This document shows positions 49,457-62,269 of a stretch of DNA of 64,000 nt, piece by piece; within the stretch, counting starts at the first letter, position 1, and every line of letters starts with the position of its first letter. A model generated the notes under the pieces. The model made no database searches. It was not told the DNA's origin and saw only the letters and a list, made by a program, of their open reading frames with translations. The stretch is taken from assembly GCF_963678635.1 (NCBI RefSeq), contig NC_087069.1, positions 1,686,166 to 1,750,165 on the forward strand. The letters are read 5' to 3'. Position numbers and translations under genes: made by a program. The stretch is from Symsagittifera roscoffensis (lineage: Eukaryota; Xenacoelomorpha; Acoela; Convolutidae).

Positions 49457-50883
49457 ACACGGAGAATTCACTCTACGACATCCACGAGGAAAATGACAAC
49501 GACAGTGCAATGCTATCGGAGAACGACAACAACCACGAGGACATCCGCCACCAGGAACTGCCTCGGATACCTCAAAATGGAACCGAGGAGGGGGAAGAGG
49601 AGAGGAAACAGCAGACACTTTCGAGCAACTCACAATCGACACCTGTGAGAGGCTTTGGGGGAGTTGAGATGGTTTATCAAAACACGAGGGAGATGAGTTG
49701 TGCTAGTGAAGAGAGTGTGAATATCAACCGGCGAGAGAAAGACCAGGACGGAATGAGACACAGAGGCAGTTTCCCCAAAAGCCAGAATGTCAATGGTCAC
49801 ATTGGTGGACACAGTGCATATAACCAACTGTACAATGACCACGATAGAGCCATGAATAATGGGCAAATAAACACTTATGGGGAGAGTGTGGCCTCAAATG
49901 GAGGGGAACACCAGCGACAGTTTAATGGGTCGAGTGGATTAGAATTCGGAGTGGGTGTGGTTTCTTCGGTTGACAAGGAGGGAATGATCAGTGATGGAGG
50001 TGGGGGTGAGAGTCGCATCAGTACTACTACTACTATGTGTGCTACACTGGAGAGTGCGTTGTCCTCCTCACATTTCAACCGTGGCAGTGTGATTGAACTG
50101 TCGAACAAGAATCTGAAGAGAATCGAGAATATCACCACTGAAGACCTCATGCAGTCCACAGGCAGCAACTGTCTCACTTTCGCCAAAGTGAGCAACATCA
50201 CAGTCGTCCACAACGATCACCACAGTCACAGCGAATCCTCCGATTACCACCAGCAACAGACTGCTCCGAGGGACAGCTCACAGAGAATTGAGGTTACCCT
50301 GGAGTCCGACGGGCTGTCCTTGACCACCACAGCTAATGTTGAGCAGCCGTTCATTAGTCAGAGTGAGGGGTGGGTGAGTGCCTCGCCTAGTTTGACATCC
50401 AGGCTGTATGGTCTGGACTGTCAGCCAATAAAACACGGTACTATGCTTCTCATAGGGTTCAAAGCCTCAAACGGCCCTGCGAAGCCCAATACGATAGCAG
50501 CAGATTCGGCTCTGCGGCCAAGTGAAAACTCTCAATTGAATGGGTCGCAAATTTCGTCTAGCTCAGCTATGGACGCTTATAGGGACGCAAACAGGAACAT
50601 ACTAGGCCTGCAAAGCAGCCATAGTATGGACCACAATGGATTCTCAACCGCGTGCAATGGGAACAATAACAGGACATCTGCCTCCACCACCTCCGGGAGG
50701 TTTGAGAATATGTCCTCCGCAGTGTCGGGAGGGGGACCCAGATCAGCCTTCACGCCTATTCCAATGTCTCCCAGTAGGCAGAATTGTAACCGGAAGAGAG
50801 CCCTTGGCCTTGACTCTAATTTGGTGCATGGAAATGTATCGGGATCAAAGACGCCTGTGCTAGAGAAACATTCGGACTACTAA
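49457..50883 (+). CDS. Unrecognised low-complexity protein, exon 2 and stop
   Basis: The exon encodes 475 residues and a TAA at 50881-50883. It starts TENSLYDIHEENDNDSAM, an acidic stretch, and continues Ser/Asn/Gly/Gln-rich. One more ordered-looking segment, GSVIELSNKNLKRIENI (near 50085), resembles a single leucine-rich-repeat-like line. Another, GTMLLIGFKASN, is hydrophobic. The end is basic then acidic: CNRKRALGLDSN to LEKHSDY. Codon use with many CAG, GAG and AAC codons and an open frame over 1.4 kb in AT-rich DNA indicate a real coding exon. Nothing shows an enzyme, membrane segment or known domain. The 3' flank after 50896 is tandemly duplicated. Confidence 0.75.
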
Positions 50884-50896
50884 CTTATCGGCCTTT

Positions 50897-53616
50897 ATCC
50901 CTGTGCACTCCTCCGAGCGTCTTTCGACACCACGCGAGCGTGTAACTGATGGCTTTGTATTTCTCTGAAGACGACATAAACTGACAAGTGCTCATTTCCT
51001 TTTGTATTGAAAGTGATGAAGTAAGAAATGGATGCTTGGAGCTTCAAGAAAAGTTTCTTAGAAGATTATCGGCAGTGGATATTCTATTGGGATGATGATT
51101 TGATTTGAACTTTTGCAGAAATTTTCCAGCTCTTCTCCTTAGAATATCGTCTTGTGTCTCAAACTAAAACTTCATTCGATCTATTTCGAAGAGCTTAACA
51201 TTGTGTTACTATCACAGATATAACGCAATATTTTGAAACTAGTTCTAAGTAAAGTGTTTTTCTTAGTCGAAAAAGAGATAAAGGAACAAAGTACTGGTTC
51301 TCGTTACACTTTGTTATTTGTTTTTAGAAACAATTTGGAAGCGTGTATCTGTGATGGTAGCAGTCGTTAAAACTGATTTTAAGTTTCTTTTGATACTAAA
51401 ACGTGAAACGATGTATCTAATAATTTTCATACCGCGTATTAATAATTCACGTTTATTAGATCAAAAAAAATTACTAGCTAGTTTTTAGATGAATTTAAGT
51501 AAAATGTAGTTTTTTTTCTCCAGCTGTTGGAATATTTGTACTGAATTATTAGCCCACGAGCGTAATTTCCGCGAGCTAAGCAAATATTCAGATTAGGTCT
51601 TTTTATTTCGCTGTTGAGTATTCAGACGCAGAGTCAGCTCTTCTTATTTATGCCAAGCTCAACCATGGTTTTTTATTGTCCTAGAGCACGTGCACTTGAA
51701 AGGGGTTGCTGGGCTTTTTTCTCGTAAACAACTGGTCTTGCAAATCTGTGAGAATTTGACCTTGCTTTGTTATGAAACTTTAATATATTCCAGGCCTCTT
51801 CTCACTTGATTAAGTGCTAAAGCGCAATATATAGATTCCATGGTCTAGGTTTTGAGTCCCCACCGGATCTTTTTTTGGTATGTATGAAAATTGACTTTTT
51901 TTTCTGGGAAAACTAGGTCGACTACAGTTTCTCTCTTTGTTTTTCAGATTTGACTCTTCTCCCGATATGTGTTTGAATAATGGCTTATTCGTTTTAAAAT
52001 CTCTGTTAAATGTAAACTACGAAGTTCGATTTACTGTTCCGTCTATTGAAAATGGGAAGGATTTTTGTATTCGGGTGCATCTTTTAGCGCGGCAACAGGT
52101 ACCAAAAATAATCAGACTGGGTCGAGTGATATATCATATTGGAGCCCTTTCAGTCGTGATTCGAACCTTCAATTTTTCAAAAAGTTAACCAAATGAGTCG
52201 AGGAAAACAGGTTTAAACCTTCTGATTTTTAGTCAAATTTAGAGCGATAAAAGCGATCGAGTTACGTTCGCTATATAGGAAAATAATCAACTTTGCTTGT
52301 AAAAAAAAACAATTCTGCCGGACATTTTTTTGGATAAAATTTTTCAGTTTTCATAAATGCCTATTTGAGTAAATTTCTACGCGTTCGGGTAGCTCTATCA
52401 TTGGGCGACGCACAAGGAAAGACACTAATTTCTGGAAGAAAAAAGTTTCGAACATTCTGTGCTACTTGCACAGCAACCGGCTTGTTTGCTTTGTTTTTTT
52501 TTCCGCTGAAATGATTTCGTTTGTTGTTATATCGGCTGAGCCAATTTTCCTATTTTGTGCGTTTGACGGGCAAAAACAGAATTTGCCTTTGTGCGTTTCA
52601 GTAGAGATTTTACAGAGATACTACAGTTTATTTTTTCAGAATGCATAAAACTGAATTTTTTTCCGGCAAAAATTGAATTGTTGAAGTTTTGTTTGTCTGT
52701 TCAATTATTGTCGACTTAGGTGCCAAACCATGCGTTTTTTGCAATTTTAGCAGTTTTCATTTTAGTTACTAGTGTTTTTTGTAGTTTTTATAAAATCAGG
52801 TTATTTTTGGCTCAGCTTGTGTCTGCTCGAAGATTGTTGGCTTTGTTTCCGCTTCACATGTTTTGTTCCGTTGCTAATTTAAATCTCCTTCGCTTGGCAT
52901 GGTTTCCTAGAGATCCTGTTCAAACAAACAGAGGTATTATGAAAATGCATGATATTTTGGTTTTTTTATCACTTACAGATCACTTCCTAAGGATTTTTAT
53001 TTAAAAAATGGGCATCATTGGGAAGACCGCCTACTCCCCCTGTGTTCCTGCATAGTATCATGGTCTCTTTTTACCTTACCCTACTTTACAGTGGTAAAAA
53101 CATCTGTTGATGGAATATTTGACAAATTGCCTCGATGCAATATGTCTTTGACGATGTCTCTACAAAAGAAATGGGCCTCGAAACGGTCGTCTACAGCGAA
53201 AAACCACCAGAAAGCAAAATTTTCCTAATAGTGAGAGCTGTAAGTTCAAGTTACAGTACCGTGGTAGTAGCATTCAAAAAAGGATCGGCATTGCGCTGTT
53301 TAATAACTCTTCGAACTGACCTCACGTTCAATGCCTTTGGTCTTCCTGATCGTCTTGAATCCTCAGTTTGTGCCGTCGCTAGATTTCTATGTGATCATCT
53401 TGAATTAAATAATGTAAAATATGGAAAAAATTAAGTCTTTCAAAAATTTTCCTCATTGAAAGGCCACAACGTAGCATACCAATTGCTTATTGCACTTTGA
53501 AATGGAAACTTGTGGCTTTTTTGCTAATTCTCAATGCGAACGATTTGAGTGAAAGTGTCACAAGTTAATGCGCCATGTGAAAATTTTTCACTTTTTCCGG
53601 ATGAAGCTCAACTGAA
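50897..53616 (+). repeat. Tandem duplication of the 3' flank, copy A
   Basis: It begins 14 bp after the stop codon. ATCCCTGTGCACTCCTC at 50897 matches ATCCCTGTGCGCTCCTC at 53617, and the match runs to about 53326 against 56002, a 2720 bp period. 53125-53600 is an antisense fragment of a Tc1-like transposase gene. Repeat C core is at 52090-52200. No real gene is seen. Confidence 0.9.
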
Positions 53617-56002
53617 ATCCCTGTGCGCTCCTCTGAGCGTCTTTTGACACAACGCGAGCGTGTAACGTGATGGCTTAGTATTTCTCTGAAGACGACAGAA
53701 ACTTACAAGTGCTTATTTCCTTTTGTATTGAAAGTGATGAAGTAAGAAATGGAGGCTTGGAGCTTTAAAAAAAGTTTCTTATCGGCAGTGGATTTTTTTT
53801 GAGATGATAAGTTGATTTGAACTTTTGCAGAAGTTTTTCAGCTCTCCTCATTAGAATATCGTCTTTTGTCTCAAAATAAAACTTCTTTCGATCTATTTCG
53901 AAGAGCTTATCATTGTGTTACTATCACAGTTATAACACAATATTTTGAAACTAGTTACTTCTAAATTAAGTGCACTTCTCAGTCGAAAATGAGATAAACC
54001 AAGTATTGTTTCTCGTTACACTTTGTGAATTGTTTTAGATAAAACTTGGAAACGTGCATTTGTGATTGTAACAGTCGTAAAAACTGATTTCAAGTTTCTT
54101 TTGATGCTAAAACGTGAGCGATGTATCTATTTATTTTCATACCGCGTATTAAAAAATAATTCACGTTCATTAGATCAAAACATAATTAATAGCTAGTTTT
54201 TAGATGAATGTGAGTAAAGTATAGTGTTTATTTTCTCCAGCTGTTGGATTATTTGTACTGAATTTTTAGCGCACGAGCGTAATTTCCGCGAGCTAAGCAA
54301 ATATTCAGATTAGGTTATTTTGTTTCTGAGGAAGGTTCGCTGTTGAGTATACTGACGCAGAGTCAGCTCTTCTTATTTATGCCAAGCTCAACCATGGTTT
54401 TTTTTTTATCCTAGAGCATGTGCACTTGAAAGGGGTTGCTGGGCTTTTTTCACGTAAACAACTGGTCTTGCAAATCTGTGAGAATTTGACCTTGCTTTGT
54501 TATGAAACTTTAATATATTCCAGGCCTCTTCTCACTTGATTAAGTGCCAAAGCGCAATATATAGATTCCATGGTCTAGGTTTTGAGTCCCCACCGGATCT
54601 TTTTTTGGTATGTATGAAAATTGACTTTTTTTCTGGGAAAACTAGGTCGACTACAGTTTCTCTCTTTGTTTTTCAGATTTGACTCTTCTCCCGATATGTG
54701 TTTTAATAATGGCTTATTCGTTTTAAAATCTCTGTTAAATGTAAACTACGAAGTTCGAATTACTGTTCCGTCTATTGAAAATGGTAAGGATTTTTGTATT
54801 CGGGTGCATTTTTTAGCGCGGCAACAGGTACCACAAATAATCAGACTGGGTCGAGTGATATATCATATTGGAGCTCTTTCAGTCGTGATTCGAACCTTCA
54901 ATTTTTCAAAAAGTTAACCAAATGAGTCGAGGAAAACAGGTTTAAACCTTCTGATTTTTAGTCAAATTTAGAGCGATAAAAGCGATCGAGTTACGTTCGC
55001 TATATAGGAAAATAATCAACTTTGCTTGTAAAAAAAAACAATTCTGCCGCACATTTTTTTGGATGAAATTTTCCAGTTTTCATAAATGCCTATTTGAGTA
55101 AAATTCTACGCGTTCGTATAGCTCTATCATTGGGCGACGCACAAGGAAAGACACTAATTTCTGGAAGAAAAAAGTTTCGAACATTCTGTGCTACTTGCAC
55201 AGCAACCGGCTTGTTTGCTTTGTTTTTTTTCCGCTGAAATGATTTCGTTTGTTGTTATATCGGCTGAGCCAATTTTCCTATTTTGTGCGTTTGACGGGAA
55301 AAAAACAGACTTTGCCTTTGTGCGTTTCAGTAGAGATCTTACAGAGATACTACAGTTTATTTTTTCAGAATGCATGAAACTGAAATTTTTTTCCGACAAA
55401 AATTGAATTGTTGAAGTTTTGTTTGTCTGTTCAATTTTGTCGACTTAGGTGCCAAACCATGCGATTTTTGCAATTTTTCTTTCTAGTTGCTAGTGTTTTT
55501 TTTTGTAGTTTTTACAAAATCAGGTTTTTTTCGGCTTAGCTGGTGTCTGCTCAAAGATTGTAGACTTTGTTTCCCCTTCACATGTTTTGTTCCGTTGCTA
55601 ATTTAAATCTCCTTCGCTTGGCTTGGTTTCCTAGAGATCCTGTTCAATCAAACAGAGGTTTTATGAAGATGCATAATATTGGGTTTTTATCACTTACAGA
55701 TCACTTCCTAAGGATTTTTAAAAAATGGGCATCATTGGGAAGACCGCCTACTCCCCTGTGTTCCTGCATAATATCCTGTCTCTTTTTACATAACCCCACT
55801 GTACAGTGATCAAAAAAAATCTATTAGGAGAATATTTGACTCTGCGTGTCTCGATTTTTTACAAAATGCCTCGATGCAATATGTCTTTGACGACTACATC
55901 GAAAAACCACCAGTAGCAAGTTCAAGTTACATTACCGTGGTTGCAGCCTTCAGAAATTGATACGCATTGCGTTGTCTAATAACTCTCCGAACCGACCTCA
56001 CG
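53617..56002 (+). repeat. Tandem duplication of the 3' flank, copy B
   Basis: Matches copy A with scattered substitutions and small indels. It stops inside the Tc1-like fragment at about 56002, so it is truncated relative to copy A. It carries no coding exon of the neighbouring gene. Confidence 0.9.
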
Positions 56003-56178
56003 AAGTGATCTTAATTGAGAATTATGTATAAACGCACTCAAATTGAAAAAATACCTGTTAAGCAGCAGTTTTTTTTGCATCCCAAAATTTTGTCAAATCT
56101 CGACTCTTCGTATCTCAATGTGCGTCACGATGCAACTTAAGCTGTTGTTTTTCTACTACACTACACTAGTAGACAAAA

Positions 56179-57757
56179 TTTTAAGTTAGACCATACGCAA
56201 ATGATCGGTGCAGCCCTCTATGAAATTATCAAAATGTGTTTTCAAAGATTAGCAAAGTTTTCTGGGTCCGAAAATGCCAGTTTCCACCATCTAAAGTTGG
56301 TTTCTCAAAACGCGTATAATTGTAAGAAACAGCGGACTTTATTAAAGTGGTCTCATTAAACAATTCAATAATATCGCTGAGAATGTTTCACATTACATAA
56401 ACAACCTTTTTACTGCGTTTGTCCCAGAAGCAGTTCACCTTGATGCAGTTGGCGAAAGTTGTCACTTTAAAACCCAGACAATATACTGGAGAACTAAAAA
56501 AACACAACATTTTTATTTTCCAGTTGAAACTTTTCCGAACCAAGTGAGAAATTTTCACATGGCGCAATAACTTGTGACACTTCCACACAAATTGTTCGCA
56601 TTGAGATTTTGCAAAAATTGCCACAAGTTTCCATTTCAAAGTGCAACCAAACAATCGGTATGCTACGTTGTGGCCTTTCAATAAGCAAAATTTTTGAAAG
56701 CCTAAATGTTTCCCATATTTTACATTATTTAATTCAAGATGATCACATAGAAATCTAGTGACGGCACAAACTGATGATTCAAGACGATCAGGAAGACCAA
56801 ACGCATTGAGCGTGAGGTCAGTTCGGAGAGTTATTATACAAAGCAATGACGATCCTTGTCTGAGTGCTGCTACCAACCACTGTACTGTAATTTGAACTTA
56901 CTTACAGATATTACTATTAGAAAATTTTGCTTCTGGTTGTTTTTCGATATAGACGACCGTTTTGAGGCCCATTTCGTTTGCTGAGACATTGTCAAAGACG
57001 TCTTGTTTGGACACTGTCATGTCAGATTTGACTGGAAAAAAAAGTATGTTTCAGGGAGGAATGTCGTTTCTCACTGAGCTCAGACGACAGGCTGTCTAAT
57101 TTACAGACGGAAAAACTGCCGATGTATATAACAAAAATCATTCGACAATTCGATAGAACAGTCAGCATTATTTCAATGATATGGAATTTCTGCAAACTAA
57201 CAAACAGACCTGTTTTGATTAATGGCACGTTAAATGAAGCAATTTTTTGCGATCAGATTTTGAGGGCAGAACTACTTTTTTCCTTTTTTCCTTGGCACGC
57301 CTGGAGTTTCCTTGGCACTCCATGGCATTTCAGCAAGATATAGCCCCATGCCATTCAGCGCAATATACATCGCAATTTATAGTTCCGGTGTTGCCTTGGT
57401 CCTCTTGCAGCCCTGATCTAAACCCAATTCAGAATGCGTAGATTGCCATCAAACGAAAAATGTGGCAAGAAAATCCTCAAAATTAGTATCTATGGCTCAG
57501 GGAAATATTGCGGCATGGAGCACCTTGAATCCCGAAGTGGTGAAAAATTGATAAAATCTGTGATGCCAGAAGTTTATGCCTCGCAAAGTAAGGAGGCCAC
57601 ACTGGCCATCAATTGAAACTATTTAAATTTTAATTCTCATTTTAACAATTTTTTTAATTTCTCTGTTTGCTTATTTTTTCTTCAGTGTACCTTTTTGTCT
57701 TTAAACCCAAATTTTGATAATTTCATAGAGTGGAACTCTCGGTCTATGTAAAAAATT
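56179..57757 (+). mobile_element. Dead Tc1-like DNA transposon
   Basis: Terminal inverted repeats lie at about 56179-56235 (GCAGCCCTCTATGAAATTAT) and 57700-57757 (AATTTCATAGAGTGG, then CGGTCTATG), giving 1.58 kb, the usual Tc1 size. The + strand encodes transposase relics in several frames. A helix-turn-helix-like GMLRCGLSISKIFESLNV is near 56655-56710, followed by SRRSGRPNALSVRSVRRVI with the GRP motif near 56780-56840. FQQDIAPCHSA has the second catalytic Asp near 57330, and SPDLNPIQNA is at about 57409-57440. The catalytic Glu of the usual N-P-I-E-N is Gln here. Stops and frameshifts are present throughout. Confidence 0.85.
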
Positions 57758-57759
57758 TT

Positions 57760-58769
57760 TGACCCTTAGTAAAAGTTGTTCAAAATCGTCCTTGAAAACA
57801 AGCATTTTAGAGATTAAAATTGAAGTGGCTATTATAGGTGTCCTATTAGTGGAGCTAACAAATATCAGCACACTTCTGGTTTTTACTCTCTGAAATGCTT
57901 GTTTTCAATGGCCCTTTTTGAATGAAATCTTGAGAATAAATTTACTCATAAACTTGTTTCATTCTTTCTGTGAAAGCAAAACGTTAGAAATACATTTTTG
58001 TCAGTCTCATGAAATGAAATAGAAAAATAATGAAATATAGACAGTTAGATCAAAGAATTGAAAACATGTACATTTTGATCCGAAAAAAGCATGGTATACT
58101 GAAAATTGAGAGATGCAACTTCACATCACGTTTTCTCGCTCGGCTCAAAAAAGTTCCGCAATTTCTGAGATAAAAACTTGGTATAAAATTATCTCGGGGC
58201 AACAACTAGCATGGTAGTAAGCAATTTACTTCGTCTTCTCAGAAATCTTCCGCATTTTTTGTTTGTAGTTTTTTAGTTGCGTTCATTTTTTTCTCCAGTG
58301 TACTTTTAAACAAGTCTTGCGTCGCATTTTCCGAGCCAGTAAGAAAATCTATCTTTGTTACAGCGCAAAAACCAAGGCATTCGAATAACTTCTTTGTAAA
58401 TTCGTTCTGTTTCAATCAATTTGTCTTTCTCAATAAAACTTGATTCGTCATCTGATTTCATATATGAGTCCAGAAGTCGTTTGATTTTATCGTGAGCTAA
58501 GAATCAGCTGGAAGTTCCTTGAAGTTTGTAAATTTTCGTTGACCTGCTAAAAATATTCCTGCGGTAAGCGTAATTGATATGGTTAGTAAAAACGGCAGGT
58601 AGTAATAATGCGTTAAGAATTGGCCGCATAAAAGTGCTTCCTCATATTTAGGACCACCTATGTTTAGGAATTTTCGTGGTCTTTTTAGCATTGAATGTAA
58701 AGGGAAAGTTTCGGATTGGCTCGGAAAATCAGTTTGAAAGCAATATAATCTTTTCATACGTGAACCAAA
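57760..58769. other. Non-coding stretch after the Tc1 element
   Basis: It holds a hairpin-forming inverted repeat, 57791-57820 against 57884-57914 (core AAAACAAGCATTT and its inverse). Nothing else is recognised. Confidence 0.6.
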
Positions 58770-59175
58770 TGCCAGTATTGAAATTTCTACTCTTCAATTC
58801 TTAAAAGCGCATTCTGCTAAATAAATAACTGGACGATATTTCATCTGCATCGCCAAACCCACTTAAAGGATCGGCTCATAATTTTTGAAATGTATCCGTT
58901 TTTCAGTTGAAACAAGAGATATTGCTCTTCTATTCTTTCGCATCCAAAATTTGTAGTTTCAGGTAGATTTGACGACAAATCTGCGTCATCAAGAATGAAT
59001 TGAACAATTTTCAATTCAAATTTTTTGAACCTACGTTGATCTTCTATCAATTCCCAGAGTAATGTTTTCTTTGTTTGATCTCGATATGCAAAAAATGGCT
59101 CGACAATCACAAAGTGATCAACAACATCGAAATAGCTGGTTCAAATGAATTTCGGGAACGTCGACGTCGGAACTG
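58770..59175 (-). mobile_element. Partial copy of the inverted-repeat element
   Basis: Matches the right arm of 62270-63920 (63525-63920) in the same orientation. On the minus strand an 89-codon frame (59110-58841) starts MIVEPFFAYRDQTKK and continues with WELIEDQRRFKKFELKIVQF. The family is unknown to me. Confidence 0.65.
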
Positions 59176-60114
59176 ATCTTGACTGAATGAGTTATAGTAT
59201 CTACAGGCTTAAGTCTTAATGAACCGTTAAATGCGTTTCTGTTGAAATCGTCCAATCAAAAAAAATTAGCTGACAAATTTCTGGCGGATTTGATATTCAG
59301 TTTTGGGTACTTTAGTTTTTGATTACACATTGACCATAAAATCAGAACTCCAGTTGCTAGAGTCGCAGAAAATTTTTGCTCATCAGTTTTGTATTATAGT
59401 AGGCAAATGTGAGCAGGTAAACCGAGTTGAGAGTTTAAAATACGTAACAATTTTGTTTAAAACTTGAAAAAAAAATCATGAACCGGGAAAGCACTAAAAT
59501 AAACGTAGAATGTAAAAATTGTTGCATTTAATTAGACTTTCAGGTTTTTAGAAAAACTAAGTTCCTGGGTTGACCTCCATGCAACAAAAAAATGCGCATT
59601 AAACAGTTAATTTGAGAAAAAACCTCTGCCGATAAAACTCTGTGTTTCTGACCTAAAATACTTTCTATCTATCCTGAAATTCTGGTCAGAACTTCTGACT
59701 GCTAAGCCACATGACCCGCTACTTCCGCATAGTTTTAGCAATCTAATGCAAAGCAACACTTCTTATAACAAGTGATAATTTCCATTGTTTTGCTACGGCT
59801 ATTGTGTATACTCGAATCATGTTTATCTCGTTACGGTTGAGCAGTGAACTGATTTCTGGTTATTTCTTTCCAGGAATTGTTTATTTTTAAACTAACAAAG
59901 AAATGATTCAGTTCTGTGCAGAAACTATGCGAGAATTTGGCTAGGTAATCTGTCTACCATTTCTATCTAGAAAAACAACCTAAAATAGTCAAGAAGCTTA
60001 TACATTTCCATATCCGGGTGCATGAAAAATGCGTTTTTTGTTAGAAGATGTGAAATGTAAAAAACTGCTTATTTCATTGGTGATTTTGGACAACTTGTAC
60101 TAGAAAATTAAATA
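59176..60114. other. Non-coding stretch
   Basis: AT-rich, no gene or repeat recognised. Confidence 0.6.
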
Positions 60115-60524
60115 ATTTTTTACATAGACCAAGAGCAAACGATCAGAGCTGCCCTCTATGAAATCGACAAAATTTGTTTTAAAAAATTCACCAGTGTTTT
60201 CCGGGTCTGCCAAATCTAGTATTCACCTCTGCCATAATTTTTTAATCATTGTCAATTTTATAGAAAAACGGAGTGCAAAATTTGTTCATTTGAAGTGAAA
60301 CCTTCTCAGCGAGAAAATTGAAAAATCCGTGTGATAACTTTACTAAACTGAGCTGTTTTTTTTTTAATATTCAAAATTTTGAAAAATTTAGTGCAGATGG
60401 TGAAAACTGGATTTTTTAGACTGGAAAACTAAGTCTTTGAATCAATTTTGTTAAATACATTGAGGGCAGCTATGATCTTTTTCTCTTGATCTATGTAAAA
60501 ATTTGTTCAAATTACCAAGGATTA
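60115..60524. mobile_element. MITE with Tc1-like termini
   Basis: About 90 bp of inverted repeat flank a core. The left arm has TACATAGACCAAGAGCAAAC and GAGCTGCCCTCTATGAAAT; the right arm has GAGGGCAGCTATGATC and CTTGATCTATGTAAAAA. The outer part matches the Tc1-like element at 56179-57757, which could have mobilised it. Confidence 0.8.
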
Positions 60525-61808
60525 GTTGCCCAACATCATTCCCGTAAACAGGCCTTTTTGAGAAAAAAAACGTAAAGTTGAGTTCAATTTAGTCCAGTAA
60601 TGTAAACCAGGGACAAATTTCAGTCGAAATGTCAACTTCAAGCTAAAACAAATCGGTTTTGAAAAATTATGCGAGCAAATTTTTCTGGATTTTAGTCTAA
60701 AACATAGTCAATGCTTAACTTCTTACGCAATTGAAACAAAAGTGACCAAGAAGTTTTTGTGTGAACCCTAATTTGGTTTTTATTTGTATGGAAAAACGGC
60801 CACAGTTTTTAACTAATAAGTTTTTTGAGTGTGACTTTTTCAGCCCCAATCAAACAGTTAGCGTGTTTACTTACAGTTCTGAGTGAAGATTGAAGTTTGA
60901 TTTCTGATTAAAAAAATCTACAAATGCAGATTATCGTGAACTTTTCAAGCTAACCAATGAGATTTTTTTTGAAAATTCAGTGATTTTTTTGTGTTTTCAA
61001 ATAAAAAAAATTGATAGCGAAACTCAAAAACTGCTTGTCATATACTGGTCATTCAAAAAGCAGCGTTAAATATTTCACTTTTCTTAAGTATTAAGTATTT
61101 ATTTTTCCTCAAAAAAATGTCTGAAGAAACTGTAAAATCTCAAAATCTAACTCTTTGGAAGCAATTTTGATCACATTCCGCAAGTAATTTATTATTGATT
61201 TTTTTCCAATTTTTGATTTCTTTATATTTTAGAAAAACCATAAACAAATCAAACCGCTATTCAGTTTTGATCCAGAGGAAAAATTATATTTATGATTTAC
61301 CTTTCAAATTTATTCAAATTGATTGCCCTAAAAAGCGAGGTTTTTTCAGATAAGTGCATGAAACAAGGTATTCAACTTGACTCAATCAAAAAAAACTAAA
61401 TAAACCATTTTTCAATTTTTTCCACCCGCAAAGTTTCTAAATTTTAGTTTCCGGACAAGTATTCAATTCGGTTGCTATCTATCAGAGCAAATAAATATAT
61501 TTTTAAAAGTTGTCAACATTTCATCAGTCAATTTTTTCTGGCTAGTTTAAGTTTCGATGTTGCGTTTTCAATGTCGCCCAACTTACAATTTTATCTATGA
61601 AAGAATATTTAAAAAGCTTTTGTACGTAGGTATGGTATTACAAAATTTTCAGGTTGTGGTATTTGTCTGATAAAACTTTTAGGTCAACCCAGTTTGTTTT
61701 ATGTACAGTAGTTTAAACAATTAAGCGCAAATTTAGGTTTATACTCTGTGAAAAGGATGTTTTTGATGTTCCTTTTGGACATCGTGTACTTCGTCTTTTG
61801 GTGAAAGT
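60525..61808. other. Non-coding stretch
   Basis: AT-rich intergenic sequence, nothing recognised. Confidence 0.6.
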
Positions 61809-62165
61809 TTTGCATAGACCACGGGCAAAAGATCAGGGCCGCCCTCTACGAATTTATCAAAATCTGGTATAAAATAATTGCTTAAGTAATACGGGTCTGA
61901 AAATGCCAAATTTTCTCATCTGCACAAAGTTTTGCAACACAGTGAACTCTTTCTCGAATAAGTGGAGCGAAAAGTATGCGCATGCGACTTTCAACCTTCT
62001 CAGCAAAAAATGAAATAATCAGTGTGAAACTTTTAGTAAACTCGGCCATTCAATTCTTTTTCACGCCGATTAAAAAACTTTTTAATATTTTGAACTTTTT
62101 GATTTTATTTAAATTTTCAGTGAATGCTGTCCAAAGCTGCCCATAAAACAGCCATTTCAGAGAGA
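61809..62165. mobile_element. Second MITE copy of the same family, right arm decayed
   Basis: GCATAGACCACGGGCAAAAG and GGCCGCCCTCTACGAATTTA match the left arm of 60115-60524. Internal phrases (CCTTCTCAGC, then TTTTAGTAAACTCGGCC) match too. I could not find a clear right terminal repeat. Confidence 0.6.
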
Positions 62166-62269
62166 AAAAATCCGAGTTCGCGCTTAATTTTGTTCAATGT
62201 TTGTTAAAATGTTTGAGTGATTTCAACGGAAAAGCATATAACCGATTTTCAAGTACTAAGCTTGCCAGT

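Noticed and set aside
53135-53434. Open frame on the + strand with a near-copy on the minus strand at 56388-56876, looking like a conserved gene family
   Set aside because: Both are the antisense of the Tc1-like transposase gene. The opposite strand carries the GRP and helix-turn-helix-like motifs, which explains the conservation.
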